Positions 16,538 to 24,978 of a DNA stretch of 64,000 bases are shown here, one piece after another. Origin of the DNA: Streptomyces sp. NBC_01231 (GTDB lineage: Bacteria > Actinomycetota > Actinomycetes > Streptomycetales > Streptomycetaceae); NCBI GenBank assembly GCA_035999765.1, contig CP108521.1, positions 9,424,001 through 9,488,000 on the forward strand, read 5' to 3'. The position numbers and the translations under genes were made by a program. The stretch's first letter is position 1, and each line of letters begins with the position of its first letter. The notes beneath the pieces are model-generated. The model had not been told where the DNA came from. It searched no databases and was given only the letters and a program-made list of their open reading frames with translations.

Positions 16538-18016
16538 GTGCCACCGTCCGTCCCGTCCCTGCCGCGACGCGTCGCACGCATACTGCGTACCTCTCTCTTC
16601 GCGCAGGTCGCCTGCGCGCTCGTACTCGGAATCGTCGTCGGGAAGCTGTGGCCGGACGCGGCCACGGAACTCCAGCCGCTCGGCGACGGTTTCACCCGGC
16701 TCATCAAGACGATCATCTCCCCCCTGGTGTTCTGCGTGGTCGTCGTTGGCATCGCCAAGGCCGGTGACCTGAAGGCGTTCGGCCGGATCGGACTCAAGGC
16801 CCTCGTCTGGTTCGAGGTCGCGAGCACCCTCGCCCTGCTCATCGGGCTGCTCGCCGCCAACGTCGTGCAGCCCGGCTCCGGCATGAACGTCGACCCGTCC
16901 CAGCTCGACACCTCGGCGGTCGAAGCGACGACCGGGGGCGGATCGCTGCCCTCCACGACCGAGTTCTTCCTCAACGCGCTGCCGCAGAGTTTCATAGGCG
17001 CCTTCGCCGAGAACGAGCTTCTGCAGGTGCTGATCCTGGCCTGCCTGGTCGGTGCCGCGCTGCTGCACCTCGGACACACCAAGGTGCCGAAGGTGCTGCC
17101 CGCCGTCGAACAGGCGCAGGAGATCATCTTCGCGATCGTCGGCTTCATCATGCGGCTCGCACCGATCGCGGTGTTCGGCGCGATGGCCTTCCTGATCGGG
17201 CAGTACGGACTCGGCGTGATCGAGACCTACGCCAAGCTGATCATCCTGTGCTACGCCGCCGCCGCGCTGTTCCTCGTCCTGCTCGGCGTCGCGCTCAAGG
17301 CGGTCACCGGGCTCAGCCTCTGGAAGTTCGTCCGCTACATCCGCGAGGAGATGCTGCTCGCGCTCGGTACCGCGTCCACCGAGTCGGTCATGCCGCGCGT
17401 GATGCAGAAGCTGCGCCGGGCCGGTGCCCGCGACGACGCGGTGGGCCTGGTGCTGCCCACGGGCTACTCGTTCAACCTCGACGGTGCCTCGCTCTACCTG
17501 TCCATCGGCACGCTGTTCATCGCCCAGGCCGTGGGCGTGGACCTGAGCCTGAGTCAGCAGATCACCGTGGTCCTGGTGCTCATGCTGACCAGCAAGGGCA
17601 TGGCGGGCATTCCCGGTTCGGCGTTCCTCGCCCTGTCCGCGACCGCCTCCTCGCTGGGGGCCATCCCCGCCGGCGCCGTCGCCCTGCTGCTCGGTGTGGA
17701 CCGCATCATGGACTCGATGCGCGTCGTGACGAACCTGCTCGGCAACTGCGTCGCCGTCTTCGCCGTGTCCCGCTGGGAGGGCGCGCTGGACGCCGACAGG
17801 GCGAGGAAGGTCCTGAACGGCGAGATCGTGCCGACGGAGGACGACGACGAGGGCGGGCCGACCGTGCCGGAAGCGGACGGCGGCAAGGGCGCGCCGTCCG
17901 CGGCGAAGGGGCAGGTCGCCGACGTCCCGGTGGTGCCGGTCGCGGCCGACCCCGACGGCAAGCTGGCGGCCGTACCGGCTCAGTCGGTCAAGGAACCGGC
18001 CCCGGAAGCCGACTGA
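16538..18016 (+). CDS. dctA: Cation:dicarboxylate symporter (DAACS family)
   Basis: A 492-residue secondary transporter for C4-dicarboxylates (or acidic amino acids) with cations. Family hallmarks: RLIKTIISPLVFCVVVVGIAKAGD, ALGTASTESVMPRVMQKL (serine-rich reentrant loop), VLPTGYSFNLDGASLYLSIGTLFIAQA, MLTSKGMAGIPGSAFLALSAT and LLGVDRIMDSMRVVTNLLGN. These favour DctA over glutamate transporters. The C-terminal ~60 residues form a charged cytoplasmic tail. The GTG at 16538 is chosen because AAGGAG lies five bases before it. A strong hairpin follows the gene, and a Crp-type site precedes it. Confidence 0.92.
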   Translation: MPPSVPSLPRRVARILRTSLFAQVACALVLGIVVGKLWPDAATELQPLGDGFTRLIKTIISPLVFCVVVVGIAKAGDLKAFGRIGLKALVWFEVASTLALLIGLLAANVVQPGSGMNVDPSQLDTSAVEATTGGGSLPSTTEFFLNALPQSFIGAFAENELLQVLILACLVGAALLHLGHTKVPKVLPAVEQAQEIIFAIVGFIMRLAPIAVFGAMAFLIGQYGLGVIETYAKLIILCYAAAALFLVLLGVALKAVTGLSLWKFVRYIREEMLLALGTASTESVMPRVMQKLRRAGARDDAVGLVLPTGYSFNLDGASLYLSIGTLFIAQAVGVDLSLSQQITVVLVLMLTSKGMAGIPGSAFLALSATASSLGAIPAGAVALLLGVDRIMDSMRVVTNLLGNCVAVFAVSRWEGALDADRARKVLNGEIVPTEDDDEGGPTVPEADGGKGAPSAAKGQVADVPVVPVAADPDGKLAAVPAQSVKEPAPEAD

Positions 18017-18030
18017 CGACCACGACGGGA

Positions 18031-18077
18031 CGGGCGGCGGCCCCTGCTCCAGCAGTGCGGAGCGGGGCCGCCGCCCG
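18031..18077 (+). terminator. Rho-independent-like terminator after dctA
   Basis: CGGGCGGCGGCCCC plus GCTCC (one bulged T) pairs with GGAGC plus GGGGCCGCCGCCCG, a 19-bp GC stem with an 8-base loop, followed by TTT. It lies 15 bases after the stop. Confidence 0.8.
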
Positions 18078-18142
18078 TTTCGGGCTTTCATCGCGCGTAG
18101 TTCGGCGGCCCCTTCCGCGTTTCCCGAGTGCGGCTCAACCGC

Positions 18143-18610
18143 TCAGCAGGTCCGCCCCCGCTCCGGCACCCCGTCGACCGCCCCCTCCACCAGCGTGTCC
18201 AGCAACCCGCCGAGCAGTTCCCGCTGTTCACCCGTCAGCGGCGCCAGGATCTCCTCCGCGGCCAACCTGCGCGCGCCGTGCAGCTCCAGCAGGGCCTTGT
18301 GTCCGTCGTCGGTGAGCTCGATACGGATCACCCGGCGGTTGGTCGGGTCCGGCACCCGGCGCACCTTGCCGCCGGCCTCCAACGCGTCGACGAGTGTCGT
18401 CACGGCCCTGGGCACCACCTCCAGCCGCTCGGCGAGGTCCGCCATCCGGGGCGGCGCGTCGCAGTACGCGAGGGTGCGCAGCAGCCGGGACTGGGCCGGA
18501 GTGATGCCGAGGCCGCGCTGCGCCAGATGGCGCTTCTGGATGCGATGCACCCGGCGGGTCAGCCGCAGTAGCTGATCGGCGAGCGGGCCGTCGGAATCGG
18601 GGGTGGTCAT
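18143..18610 (-). CDS. MarR-family transcriptional regulator
   Basis: A 155-residue winged-helix regulator. Helix-turn-helix: LGITPAQSRLLRTLAYCDAPPRMADLAERLEVVPRAVTTLVDALEAGGKVRRVPDPTNRRVIRIELTDDG, with the wing PDPTNRRV. It is divergent from the ABC exporter gene at 18704, and the 93-base gap holds a perfect inverted repeat, so it very probably represses that exporter and itself. Such pairs typically respond to a toxic small molecule that the exporter removes. Confidence 0.9.
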   Translation of the reverse strand: MTTPDSDGPLADQLLRLTRRVHRIQKRHLAQRGLGITPAQSRLLRTLAYCDAPPRMADLAERLEVVPRAVTTLVDALEAGGKVRRVPDPTNRRVIRIELTDDGHKALLELHGARRLAAEEILAPLTGEQRELLGGLLDTLVEGAVDGVPERGRTC

Positions 18611-18632
18611 ACGGGAACAATATCAGGACCAG

Positions 18633-18661
18633 GCTCATTGTGAGTATAGGTAACAATGAGC
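18633..18661. promoter_or_regulatory. MarR operator between divergent regulator and exporter
   Basis: GCTCATTGT (18633-18641) and ACAATGAGC (18653-18661) form a perfect 9-bp inverted repeat around an 11-base spacer. Read on the minus strand, the spacer contains TATACT, a good -10 element for the regulator gene. Binding here would block both promoters. Confidence 0.75.
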
Positions 18662-18703
18662 TATGCTCCATGAATCCTCATCGCCTCACCCTCCGTAGGA
18701 GCC

Positions 18704-20563
18704 ATGCCCCGAGACCACATCAACTGGACACCTTCTCCAGGCACCTCGACCGAACAGCCCCGGCAGGTGCGCCGCATCCTCAAGCTCTTCAAGCCCTACC
18801 GTGCCCGACTCGGCATCGTCGGCCTGCTGGTCGGCGCCGCGTCCCTGGTCACCGTGGCGACCCCGTTCCTGCTGAAGGAGGCACTGGACGTCGCCATCCC
18901 CGAGGGCCGCACCGGCCTGCTGAGCCTGCTCGCGCTCGGCATGATCCTGAGCGCCGTCCTCACCAGCGTCTTCGGTGTGCTGCAGACCCTGATCTCCACC
19001 ACGGTCGGCCAGCGCGTCATGCACGACCTGCGCACCGCGGTCTACGGCCGCCTCCAGCGCATGTCCCTCGCCTTCTTCACCCGCACGCGCACCGGCGAGG
19101 TCCAGTCCCGCATCGCCAACGACATCGGCGGCATGCAGGCCACCGTCACCTCGACCGCCACCTCCCTGGTCTCCAACCTGACCAGCGTGGTCGCCACGAT
19201 CATCGCGATGATCGCCCTCGACTGGCGGCTGACCGTCGTCTCCCTGGTCCTGCTGCCGGCCTTCGTGTGGATCAGCCGCCGGGTCGGCAACGAGCGCAAG
19301 AAGATCACCACCCAGCGGCAGAAGCAGATGGCCGCGATGGCGGCGACCGTGACCGAGTCGCTGTCGGTCAGCGGCATCCTGCTGGGCCGCACGATGGGCC
19401 GTTCCGACTCGCTCACCCGGTCCTTCTCCGAGGAGTCGGAGGAGCTGGTCGACCTCGAGGTGCGGTCGAACATGGCCGGACGGTGGCGCATGGCCGTCAT
19501 CTCGATCGTCATGGCCGCCATGCCCGCGGTCATCTACTGGACCGCCGGTCTCACTCTCCGGACGAGCGGCCCCGAGGTCTCCATCGGCACCATCGTCGCG
19601 TTCGTCTCGCTCCAGCAGGGCCTGTTCCGCCCCGCCGTCAGCCTGCTGTCGACCGGAGTCCAGATCCAGACCTCGCTGGCGCTCTTCCAGCGCATCTTCG
19701 AGTACCTCGATCTGCCGATCGACATCACCGAGCGCGAACAGCCGGTCCGTCTCGACCCCGTCAAGGGCGAGGTCCGCTTCGAGAAGGTCGATTTCCACTA
19801 CGACAGCGACAAAGGCAGCGAGAAAGGCAGCGAGAAGGGCAGCGGCGGCGACAGCGGCAGGGGCGCGGCCGGCGCGATCCTCGACGGCATCGACATCACC
19901 GTCCCCGCGGGCAGCAGTCTCGCGGTCGTCGGCCCGACCGGTGCCGGCAAGTCCACACTCGGCTACCTGGTGCCGCGGCTGTACGACGTGACGGGCGGCC
20001 GGGTCACCCTCGACGGGGTCGACGTGCGCGACCTGGACTTCGACACCCTCGCCCGGGCGATCGGCGTCGTCTCCCAGGAGACGTACCTCTTCCACGCCTC
20101 GGTCGCCGACAACCTGCGCTTCGCCAAGCCGGACGCCACCGACGCGGAGATCGAGCAGGCGGCGAAGGCGGCCCAGATCCACGACCACATCGCCTCCCTG
20201 CCCGACGGATACGACACCGTCGTCGGCGAGCGTGGCCACCGCTTCTCCGGCGGTGAGAAGCAGCGACTGGCCATCGCCCGGACGATCCTGCGCGATCCGC
20301 CGGTGCTGATCCTCGACGAGGCGACCAGCGCCCTGGACACCCGCACCGAACACGCCGTCCAGGAAGCGATCGACGCCCTCTCGGCCAACCGCACGACGAT
20401 CACCATCGCGCACCGGCTGTCCACCATTCGGGCTGCCGACCAGATCGTGGTCCTGGACTCCGGGCAGGTGGCCGAACGGGGCTCGCACGAGGAGCTGTTG
20501 GCGCGGGACGGGCGGTACGCGGCCCTGGTGCGCCGGGACGCTCGACTGGAGCCGACAAGCTGA
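18704..20563 (+). CDS. ABC exporter (permease-ATPase fusion), probable homodimer
   Basis: A 619-residue multidrug-type exporter. Transmembrane domain at ~25-330 (GIVGLLVGAASLVTVATPFLL, VVATIIAMIALDWRLTVVSLVLLPAF); nucleotide-binding domain with Walker A GPTGAGKST, signature FSGGEKQR, Walker B LILDEATSALD and H loop AHRLS, all intact. Unusual: between the first strand of the ATPase domain (VDFHYD) and DGIDITVPAG lies a ~24-residue hydrophilic insert with three KGSE-type repeats encoded by a 12-base DNA repeat. Regulated by the divergent MarR gene. The MltG-like gene follows 43 bases later. Confidence 0.92.
   Translation: MPRDHINWTPSPGTSTEQPRQVRRILKLFKPYRARLGIVGLLVGAASLVTVATPFLLKEALDVAIPEGRTGLLSLLALGMILSAVLTSVFGVLQTLISTTVGQRVMHDLRTAVYGRLQRMSLAFFTRTRTGEVQSRIANDIGGMQATVTSTATSLVSNLTSVVATIIAMIALDWRLTVVSLVLLPAFVWISRRVGNERKKITTQRQKQMAAMAATVTESLSVSGILLGRTMGRSDSLTRSFSEESEELVDLEVRSNMAGRWRMAVISIVMAAMPAVIYWTAGLTLRTSGPEVSIGTIVAFVSLQQGLFRPAVSLLSTGVQIQTSLALFQRIFEYLDLPIDITEREQPVRLDPVKGEVRFEKVDFHYDSDKGSEKGSEKGSGGDSGRGAAGAILDGIDITVPAGSSLAVVGPTGAGKSTLGYLVPRLYDVTGGRVTLDGVDVRDLDFDTLARAIGVVSQETYLFHASVADNLRFAKPDATDAEIEQAAKAAQIHDHIASLPDGYDTVVGERGHRFSGGEKQRLAIARTILRDPPVLILDEATSALDTRTEHAVQEAIDALSANRTTITIAHRLSTIRAADQIVVLDSGQVAERGSHEELLARDGRYAALVRRDARLEPTS
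19811..19846 (+). repeat. 12-base in-frame repeat encoding KGSE in the ABC linker
   Basis: Two exact units AAAGGCAGCGAG (19811-19834) and a third variant unit (19835-19846) add a flexible charged linker to the exporter. Replication slippage is the likely origin; copy number may vary between strains. Confidence 0.7.
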
Positions 20564-20606
20564 CGATATGTCGGGTTTGTCGGTATTGACGGGTTACCGT
20601 GCCCGC

Positions 20607-21449
20607 ATGCACATGAACACTCCGCCACGGAGCATGATCCGACTGACGCGTCGGGGCCGTCTCGCCCTGATCGCGATCGGGGCCGTCGTGGCCGGTACCG
20701 CCGTGGCGGTGCCGCTGCTGACCCTGGAAGGCGAAGGGGAGAAGAAGCCCACCGCCCTGGTCGTCCCGGAGGGCTGGCGCGCCGGCCAGGTCTACGACGC
20801 CGTAGACAAGGCACTCGCCCTGCCCGCGGGAACCACCAGGAAGTCCCTGCGCAAGGCCAACCTGAGGCTGCCGGTCGACGCGGAGGGCAACCCGGAGGGC
20901 TACCTCTTCCCGGCGACGTATCCACTCAAGGAGAAGGCGGCTCCGGAGCAGATGCTGGCGTTCATGGTCGACACCGCCAACAAGAAGTTCAACGGCGCCC
21001 CGATCGCGGCCGGCGCGCAGCGCAACGCCATGAACGTCTACCAGGCCGTCACCATCGCGAGCATCGTCCAGTCCGAGGCCGCTTCCAAGGCTGACATGGG
21101 CAAGGTGGCCAGGGTCGTCTTCAACCGCCTGGAGCGTGGCATGCCGCTGCAGATGGACTCCACCATCAACTACGCGCTCAACCGCTCCACACTGAAGACC
21201 ACCGAGGCCGACACCCGGATCAACAGCCCCTACAACTCGTACCAGCGCATGGGTCTGCCGCCGACCCCGATCGCGAACCCGGGGCAGGACGCGATGCGCG
21301 CCGCGATCAGCCCGCCCCCGGGCGACTGGCTGTACTTCGTCACGGTCAAGCCTGGCGACACGCGCTTCACGGCCGACTACGCGCAGCACCAGCGCAATGT
21401 CGCCGAGTTCAACCGGCTCCACCGGCGGAGCCCGGCCACCACGGGCTGA
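20607..21449 (+). CDS. Short MltG/YceG-like endolytic transglycosylase
   Basis: A 280-residue protein with one N-terminal membrane anchor (LALIAIGAVVAGTAVAVPLLTL) and an extracytoplasmic YceG domain. The catalytic region ASIVQSEAASKADMGKVARVVFNRLERGMPLQMDSTINYAL contains the expected Glu, and the end TPIANPGQDAMRAAISPPPGDWLYFVT is typical. MltG cuts nascent glycan strands at the membrane. This copy lacks the long N-terminal extension of the usual Streptomyces MltG and sits outside the aroE/ruvX neighbourhood, so it is likely a paralogue. No clear Shine-Dalgarno precedes the ATG; TACCGT ends six bases upstream, so leaderless expression is possible. ATG 20613 is an alternative. Confidence 0.8.
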   Translation: MHMNTPPRSMIRLTRRGRLALIAIGAVVAGTAVAVPLLTLEGEGEKKPTALVVPEGWRAGQVYDAVDKALALPAGTTRKSLRKANLRLPVDAEGNPEGYLFPATYPLKEKAAPEQMLAFMVDTANKKFNGAPIAAGAQRNAMNVYQAVTIASIVQSEAASKADMGKVARVVFNRLERGMPLQMDSTINYALNRSTLKTTEADTRINSPYNSYQRMGLPPTPIANPGQDAMRAAISPPPGDWLYFVTVKPGDTRFTADYAQHQRNVAEFNRLHRRSPATTG

Positions 21450-21530
21450 TCACACACCGACGGTTGTCGTCCGTCATCGCCGCTTGATCGGTCACCGCGG
21501 TTGACCGGACACCGCCGGCCGTCCGGGACA

Positions 21531-22607
21531 TCACGCGGCGACGCGCTCCTCGGACAGCAGCCGCCTGATGTCCCGTACGGCCGCACGTCCCGCCCGGTTG
21601 GCGCCGATGGTGCTCGCCGACGGGCCGTAGCCGACGAGGTGGATCCGTGGATCGGCCACCGCGCGCGTGCCCTCGACCCGGATCCCGCCGCCCGGCTCGC
21701 GCAGCTTCAGCGGCGTCAGGTGGTCGATGGCGGCCCGGAACCCGGTCGCCCACAGGATGACGTCGGCAGGCACGCGCCGGCCGTCGTTCCACGCCACGCC
21801 GTCGGGTGTGATCCGGTCGAACATCGGCAGCCGGTCCAGCACCCCGTCCGCGATCCCCTGCCGGATCGCGTCGTTGAGCGGCAGCCCCGTCACCGACACG
21901 ACACTCTTCGGCGGCAGCCCCTGGCGTACCCGCTCCTCGACGAGCGCGACCGCGGCCCGGCCCACGTTCTCGTCGAAGGGCCCCTCACGGAACACCGGCG
22001 GCCGCCGGGTGACCCAGGTGGTGGCGGCCGCGTAGGGGGCGATCTCCAGCAGATGCTGGGTGCCGGAGGCGCCCCCGCCCACCACGACGACCCGCTGCCC
22101 GGCGAACTCCTCGGGACCGGCGTAGCGCGCGGTGTGCGACTGGCGGCCGAGGAAGGTCTCCTGGCCCGGGTAGCGCGGCCAGAAGGGCCGGTCCCAGGTC
22201 CCGGTCGCGTTGATCAGCGCCCGGGTCGCCCAGGTTCCGTCGGAGGTCTCGACGAGCAGCCGGCCGCCCTCGCCCTCGCGCACGGCACGGACCTCGACGG
22301 GCCGCCTGACCCGCAGGTCGAAGGCGCGCTCGTATCTGTCGAAGTACTCGGTGACGACCTCGGCGGACGGCCTGGCCGGATCGGCGCCGGTGAGTTCCAT
22401 GCCGGGCAGGGCGTGCATCCCGTGCACCTTGCCGTACGTCAGCGACGGCCATCGGAACTGCCAGGCACCGCCGGGGCCGGGGGAGTGGTCGAGCACCACG
22501 AAGTCCCGGTCCGGCTCGTACCCCGTGCGGCGCAGGTGATAGGCGCCGGCCAGTCCGGCCTGCCCGGCGCCTATGACGACCACCTCGACCTCGCGCGTGT
22601 TGTTCAC
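21531..22607 (-). CDS. FMO-type NAD(P)/FAD monooxygenase or oxidoreductase in the sulfonate operon
   Basis: A 358-residue flavoprotein with an N-terminal FAD Rossmann motif VVIGAGQAGLAGAYHL, a second dinucleotide motif VVVVGGGASGTQHL and, between them, FLGRQSHTARY, which fits the FxGxxxHxxxY fingerprint of flavin-containing monooxygenases. CzcO/YUCCA-like proteins share this layout. It lies 42 bases downstream of ssuD on the same strand, last in the predicted sulfonate operon, which suggests oxidation of an organosulfur compound or an accessory redox role; the substrate is not deducible. It is convergent with the MltG-like gene. Confidence 0.85.
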   Translation of the reverse strand: MNNTREVEVVVIGAGQAGLAGAYHLRRTGYEPDRDFVVLDHSPGPGGAWQFRWPSLTYGKVHGMHALPGMELTGADPARPSAEVVTEYFDRYERAFDLRVRRPVEVRAVREGEGGRLLVETSDGTWATRALINATGTWDRPFWPRYPGQETFLGRQSHTARYAGPEEFAGQRVVVVGGGASGTQHLLEIAPYAAATTWVTRRPPVFREGPFDENVGRAAVALVEERVRQGLPPKSVVSVTGLPLNDAIRQGIADGVLDRLPMFDRITPDGVAWNDGRRVPADVILWATGFRAAIDHLTPLKLREPGGGIRVEGTRAVADPRIHLVGYGPSASTIGANRAGRAAVRDIRRLLSEERVAA

Positions 22608-22649
22608 GGTTCTACCAACAGCGCGAAGCCCGTGGATCTTCCCGCGCGG

Positions 22650-23789
22650 TCAGCGCCCGCTGCCCACGAGGAACGGCCGGCCGGCCGTCGTGGGCTCGAC
22701 CAGCCCACGGGACGCCAGCTCGGGGATCACGCCCTCTCCGAACCAGTACGCCTCCTCCAGGTGCGGATACCCGGAGAGCACGAAGTGCTCGACGCCCAGC
22801 GCGTGGTACTCCTCGATCAGGTCCGCGACCTCGGCGTGACTGCCGACGAGCGCGGTGCCCGCGCCGCCGCGCACGAGACCCACGCCCGCCCACAGATTCG
22901 GATGGATCTCCAGCTCGTCGCGCGAGCCGCCGTGCAGGGCCAGCATCCGCTGCTGGCCCACCGACTCACTGCGGCCGAGCGCCGCCTGCGCCGCCGCGAC
23001 GCTGTCCGCGTCGAGGTCGTCGAGCAGCCGGTTCGCGGTGGCCCAGGCATCGGCCGCCGAGTCGCGCGAGATGGTGTGCAACCGGATCCCGAACCGGACC
23101 GTGCGGCCCTCCCGCTCGGCGAGCGAGCGAATCCAGTCGATCTTCTCCTTGACCTGCGCGGGCGGCTCGCCCCAGGTCAGATAGACGTCGGCGTGCCGTG
23201 CGGCGACCGGCCCGGCGGCGGCGGAGGAGCCGCCGAAGAACAACTGCGGCACCGGGTCCGGCGGCAGCGCGGTCAGCCCGCCGTCGACCTGGTAGTGCGT
23301 GCCGTGGAAGTCGTACGGCTCGCCCCTCCAGACCCCGCGGACCACCGACAGGAACTCGTCCGTGCGTTCGTATCGCCGATCGTGGTCGAGCCGGTCGCCG
23401 AAGCGCCGTTGCTCGGTCGAGTCGCCGCCGGTGACGACGTTCAGCAGCAGCCGTCCGCGCGTGACCCGCTGATAGGTGGCCGCCATCTGCGCGGCGAGGG
23501 TAGGCGAGACCAGCCCCGGCCGGAACGCCACCAGGAACTTCAGCCGCTCGGTGTGCTGAGCCAGCGCCACGGTCGTCAGCCAGGCGTCCTCGCACCACGT
23601 GCCGGTCGGGGTGAGCACCGCTTCGAAGCCCAACTGCTCGGCCGCCTTGGCGATCTGGGCCAGGTACTCGATGTCGGGCGCACGCACCCCGCGCACCGGA
23701 CCGGACCCGTTGGAGGCGTACGCGTGCCGGTCGACGAGCGTCCGGCCGTCGCCGCCCGTCGGCAGGAACCAGTGGAGACGGACGGTCAT
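22650..23789 (-). CDS. ssuD: FMNH2-dependent alkanesulfonate monooxygenase (LLM family)
   Basis: A 379-residue TIM-barrel luciferase-like monooxygenase, the same size as SsuD of E. coli. It uses FMNH2 and O2 to split the C-S bond of alkanesulfonates, releasing sulfite and an aldehyde. Supporting segments: LHWFLPTGGDGR at the start, LTPTGTWCEDAWLTT with the SsuD-type active-site Cys, FRPGLVSPTLAAQM, RLLLNVVTGGD, and FFGGSSAAAGPVAARHADVYLTWGEPP. The ATG at 23789 overlaps the ssuA stop (ATGA) and AGGAG(A) precedes it. No SsuE-type FMN reductase gene is visible in the window; the flavoprotein downstream might not replace it. Confidence 0.92.
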   Translation of the reverse strand: MTVRLHWFLPTGGDGRTLVDRHAYASNGSGPVRGVRAPDIEYLAQIAKAAEQLGFEAVLTPTGTWCEDAWLTTVALAQHTERLKFLVAFRPGLVSPTLAAQMAATYQRVTRGRLLLNVVTGGDSTEQRRFGDRLDHDRRYERTDEFLSVVRGVWRGEPYDFHGTHYQVDGGLTALPPDPVPQLFFGGSSAAAGPVAARHADVYLTWGEPPAQVKEKIDWIRSLAEREGRTVRFGIRLHTISRDSAADAWATANRLLDDLDADSVAAAQAALGRSESVGQQRMLALHGGSRDELEIHPNLWAGVGLVRGGAGTALVGSHAEVADLIEEYHALGVEHFVLSGYPHLEEAYWFGEGVIPELASRGLVEPTTAGRPFLVGSGR

Positions 23790-24814
23790 GAGGTCTCCTT
23801 GAAGACGCGAGGGGCGGTCGTGGACGCCGGCAGCTTGCCGTTGAACCGCGGGTCCACGAACCGGGAGAAGTCGACCTTGCGAGGGATCAGCTTCAGGTCG
23901 GTGAAGGTGTCGGCGATCTCCTGCTCGGAGGCGATCAGCGGCTTGTCGACCGCGACCGGAACTCGGGAGGCGTTGGTGAGCTTCACCGCGTCCAGCGCCA
24001 CCTCGTACGGCAGCCCCGTCTCCTCGGCCCACACTTTGGCCCACTCGTCGGGGTGGTCGTACACCCAGTCGTAGGCGCGGCGCAGCCGGTCCAGGTAGTC
24101 CTTGACGGCGGCCGCCTTCTTCTTGTCCCGCAGCGCGGCGGGCGCGGCCACCTGGAAGGTGAGGCCGTTGGTGATGCCGTCGCCGGTCGTCAGGACGCGG
24201 CCCGTCTTCGCCTGGAGCACCTGCGAGGTGTACGGGTCCCACACCGCCCACGCGTCGACCTTGCCCGAGGTGAACGCGGCCAGTGCGTCGGCAGGCTGGA
24301 GGTACTTGACCTTCACGTCGCTCAGCTTCAGCCCGGCCTTCTCCAGGGAGGCGACCAACTGGTAGTTCGCGGAGGAGCCCTGGGCCACGGCGATGGACTT
24401 GCCCTTGAGCTCCGCGGGTTTCGACAGCTTCGAGTCCTTCGGTACGAGGATGGCGTCGCCCTTGGACGTGCCGTGCCAGGCGGCCACCACCGTGATCTTC
24501 GAGTTGGCGCCGGCCGCGAAGACCGGGGGCGTGTTGCCGACCCCGCCGATGTCGACGGCGCCCGCGTTGACGGCCTCCAGGAGTGGTGGTCCTGAGGTGA
24601 AGGTGGACCACTTGATCTTGTAGTCGAGGTTCTTGAGTTCACCGGCGGCCCGCAGGATGGCTTCCGAACCACCCTTCTGGTCACCGACGTTGAGCGTGAG
24701 CGAGCCCGACCCGTCGGTGTCGCCGCCGGTCGAGGCCGCCGAGTTGCCGCCGCATGCGGACAGGAGCAGGGCGAGCGGGAGAAGCAGTGCGGCGGGGGCG
24801 AGGCGTCGTCGCAT
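23786..24814 (-). CDS. ssuA: Aliphatic sulfonate ABC transporter substrate-binding lipoprotein
   Basis: A 342-residue periplasmic-type binding protein with a lipoprotein signal (LLLPLALLLSACGG). The mature part matches the SsuA/TauA family: LNVGDQKGGSEAILRAAGEL, GPPLLEAVNAGAVDIGGVGNTPPVFAAGA, SIAVAQGSSANYQLVASLEKAG and AWAVWDPYTSQVL. It should capture alkanesulfonates outside the membrane for SsuBC. It lies 164 bases downstream of ssuB, and that gap is repetitive and G-rich on the plus strand. The stop overlaps the ssuD start. Confidence 0.93.
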   Translation of the reverse strand: MRRRLAPAALLLPLALLLSACGGNSAASTGGDTDGSGSLTLNVGDQKGGSEAILRAAGELKNLDYKIKWSTFTSGPPLLEAVNAGAVDIGGVGNTPPVFAAGANSKITVVAAWHGTSKGDAILVPKDSKLSKPAELKGKSIAVAQGSSANYQLVASLEKAGLKLSDVKVKYLQPADALAAFTSGKVDAWAVWDPYTSQVLQAKTGRVLTTGDGITNGLTFQVAAPAALRDKKKAAAVKDYLDRLRRAYDWVYDHPDEWAKVWAEETGLPYEVALDAVKLTNASRVPVAVDKPLIASEQEIADTFTDLKLIPRKVDFSRFVDPRFNGKLPASTTAPRVFKETS

Positions 24815-24855
24815 GACGGATCCGTTCTGTGGGGCTGGGGCTGAGGCTGAGGCGT

Positions 24856-24945
24856 GGGACAGGGGGCTGGGGGTGTGTGGGGTGTGGCCGGGGGAAGGGA
24901 GGTGCGGCGGGGGACAGGGAGGTGCGGCGAGGGACAGGGAGGTTG
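24856..24945. repeat. G-rich, repetitive spacer between ssuB and ssuA
   Basis: On the plus strand four G runs (24856-58, 24862-66, 24869-73, 24879-82; loops 3, 2 and 5) form a strong G-quadruplex motif. They are followed by a 20-base tandem repeat GGTGCGGCGRGGGACAGGGA at 24901-24920 and 24921-24940. For the leftward operon the plus strand is the template, and the mRNA is C-rich. Confidence 0.65.
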
Positions 24946-24978
24946 GTCCGCGAGTCCGTGAGAGGGAAGGCGGGTGGG

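Noticed and set aside
21489..21505. GGTCA/TGACC inverted repeat between mltG-like and FMO genes
   Set aside because: Only a 5-bp arm with mismatches inside; too weak to call as operator or terminator.
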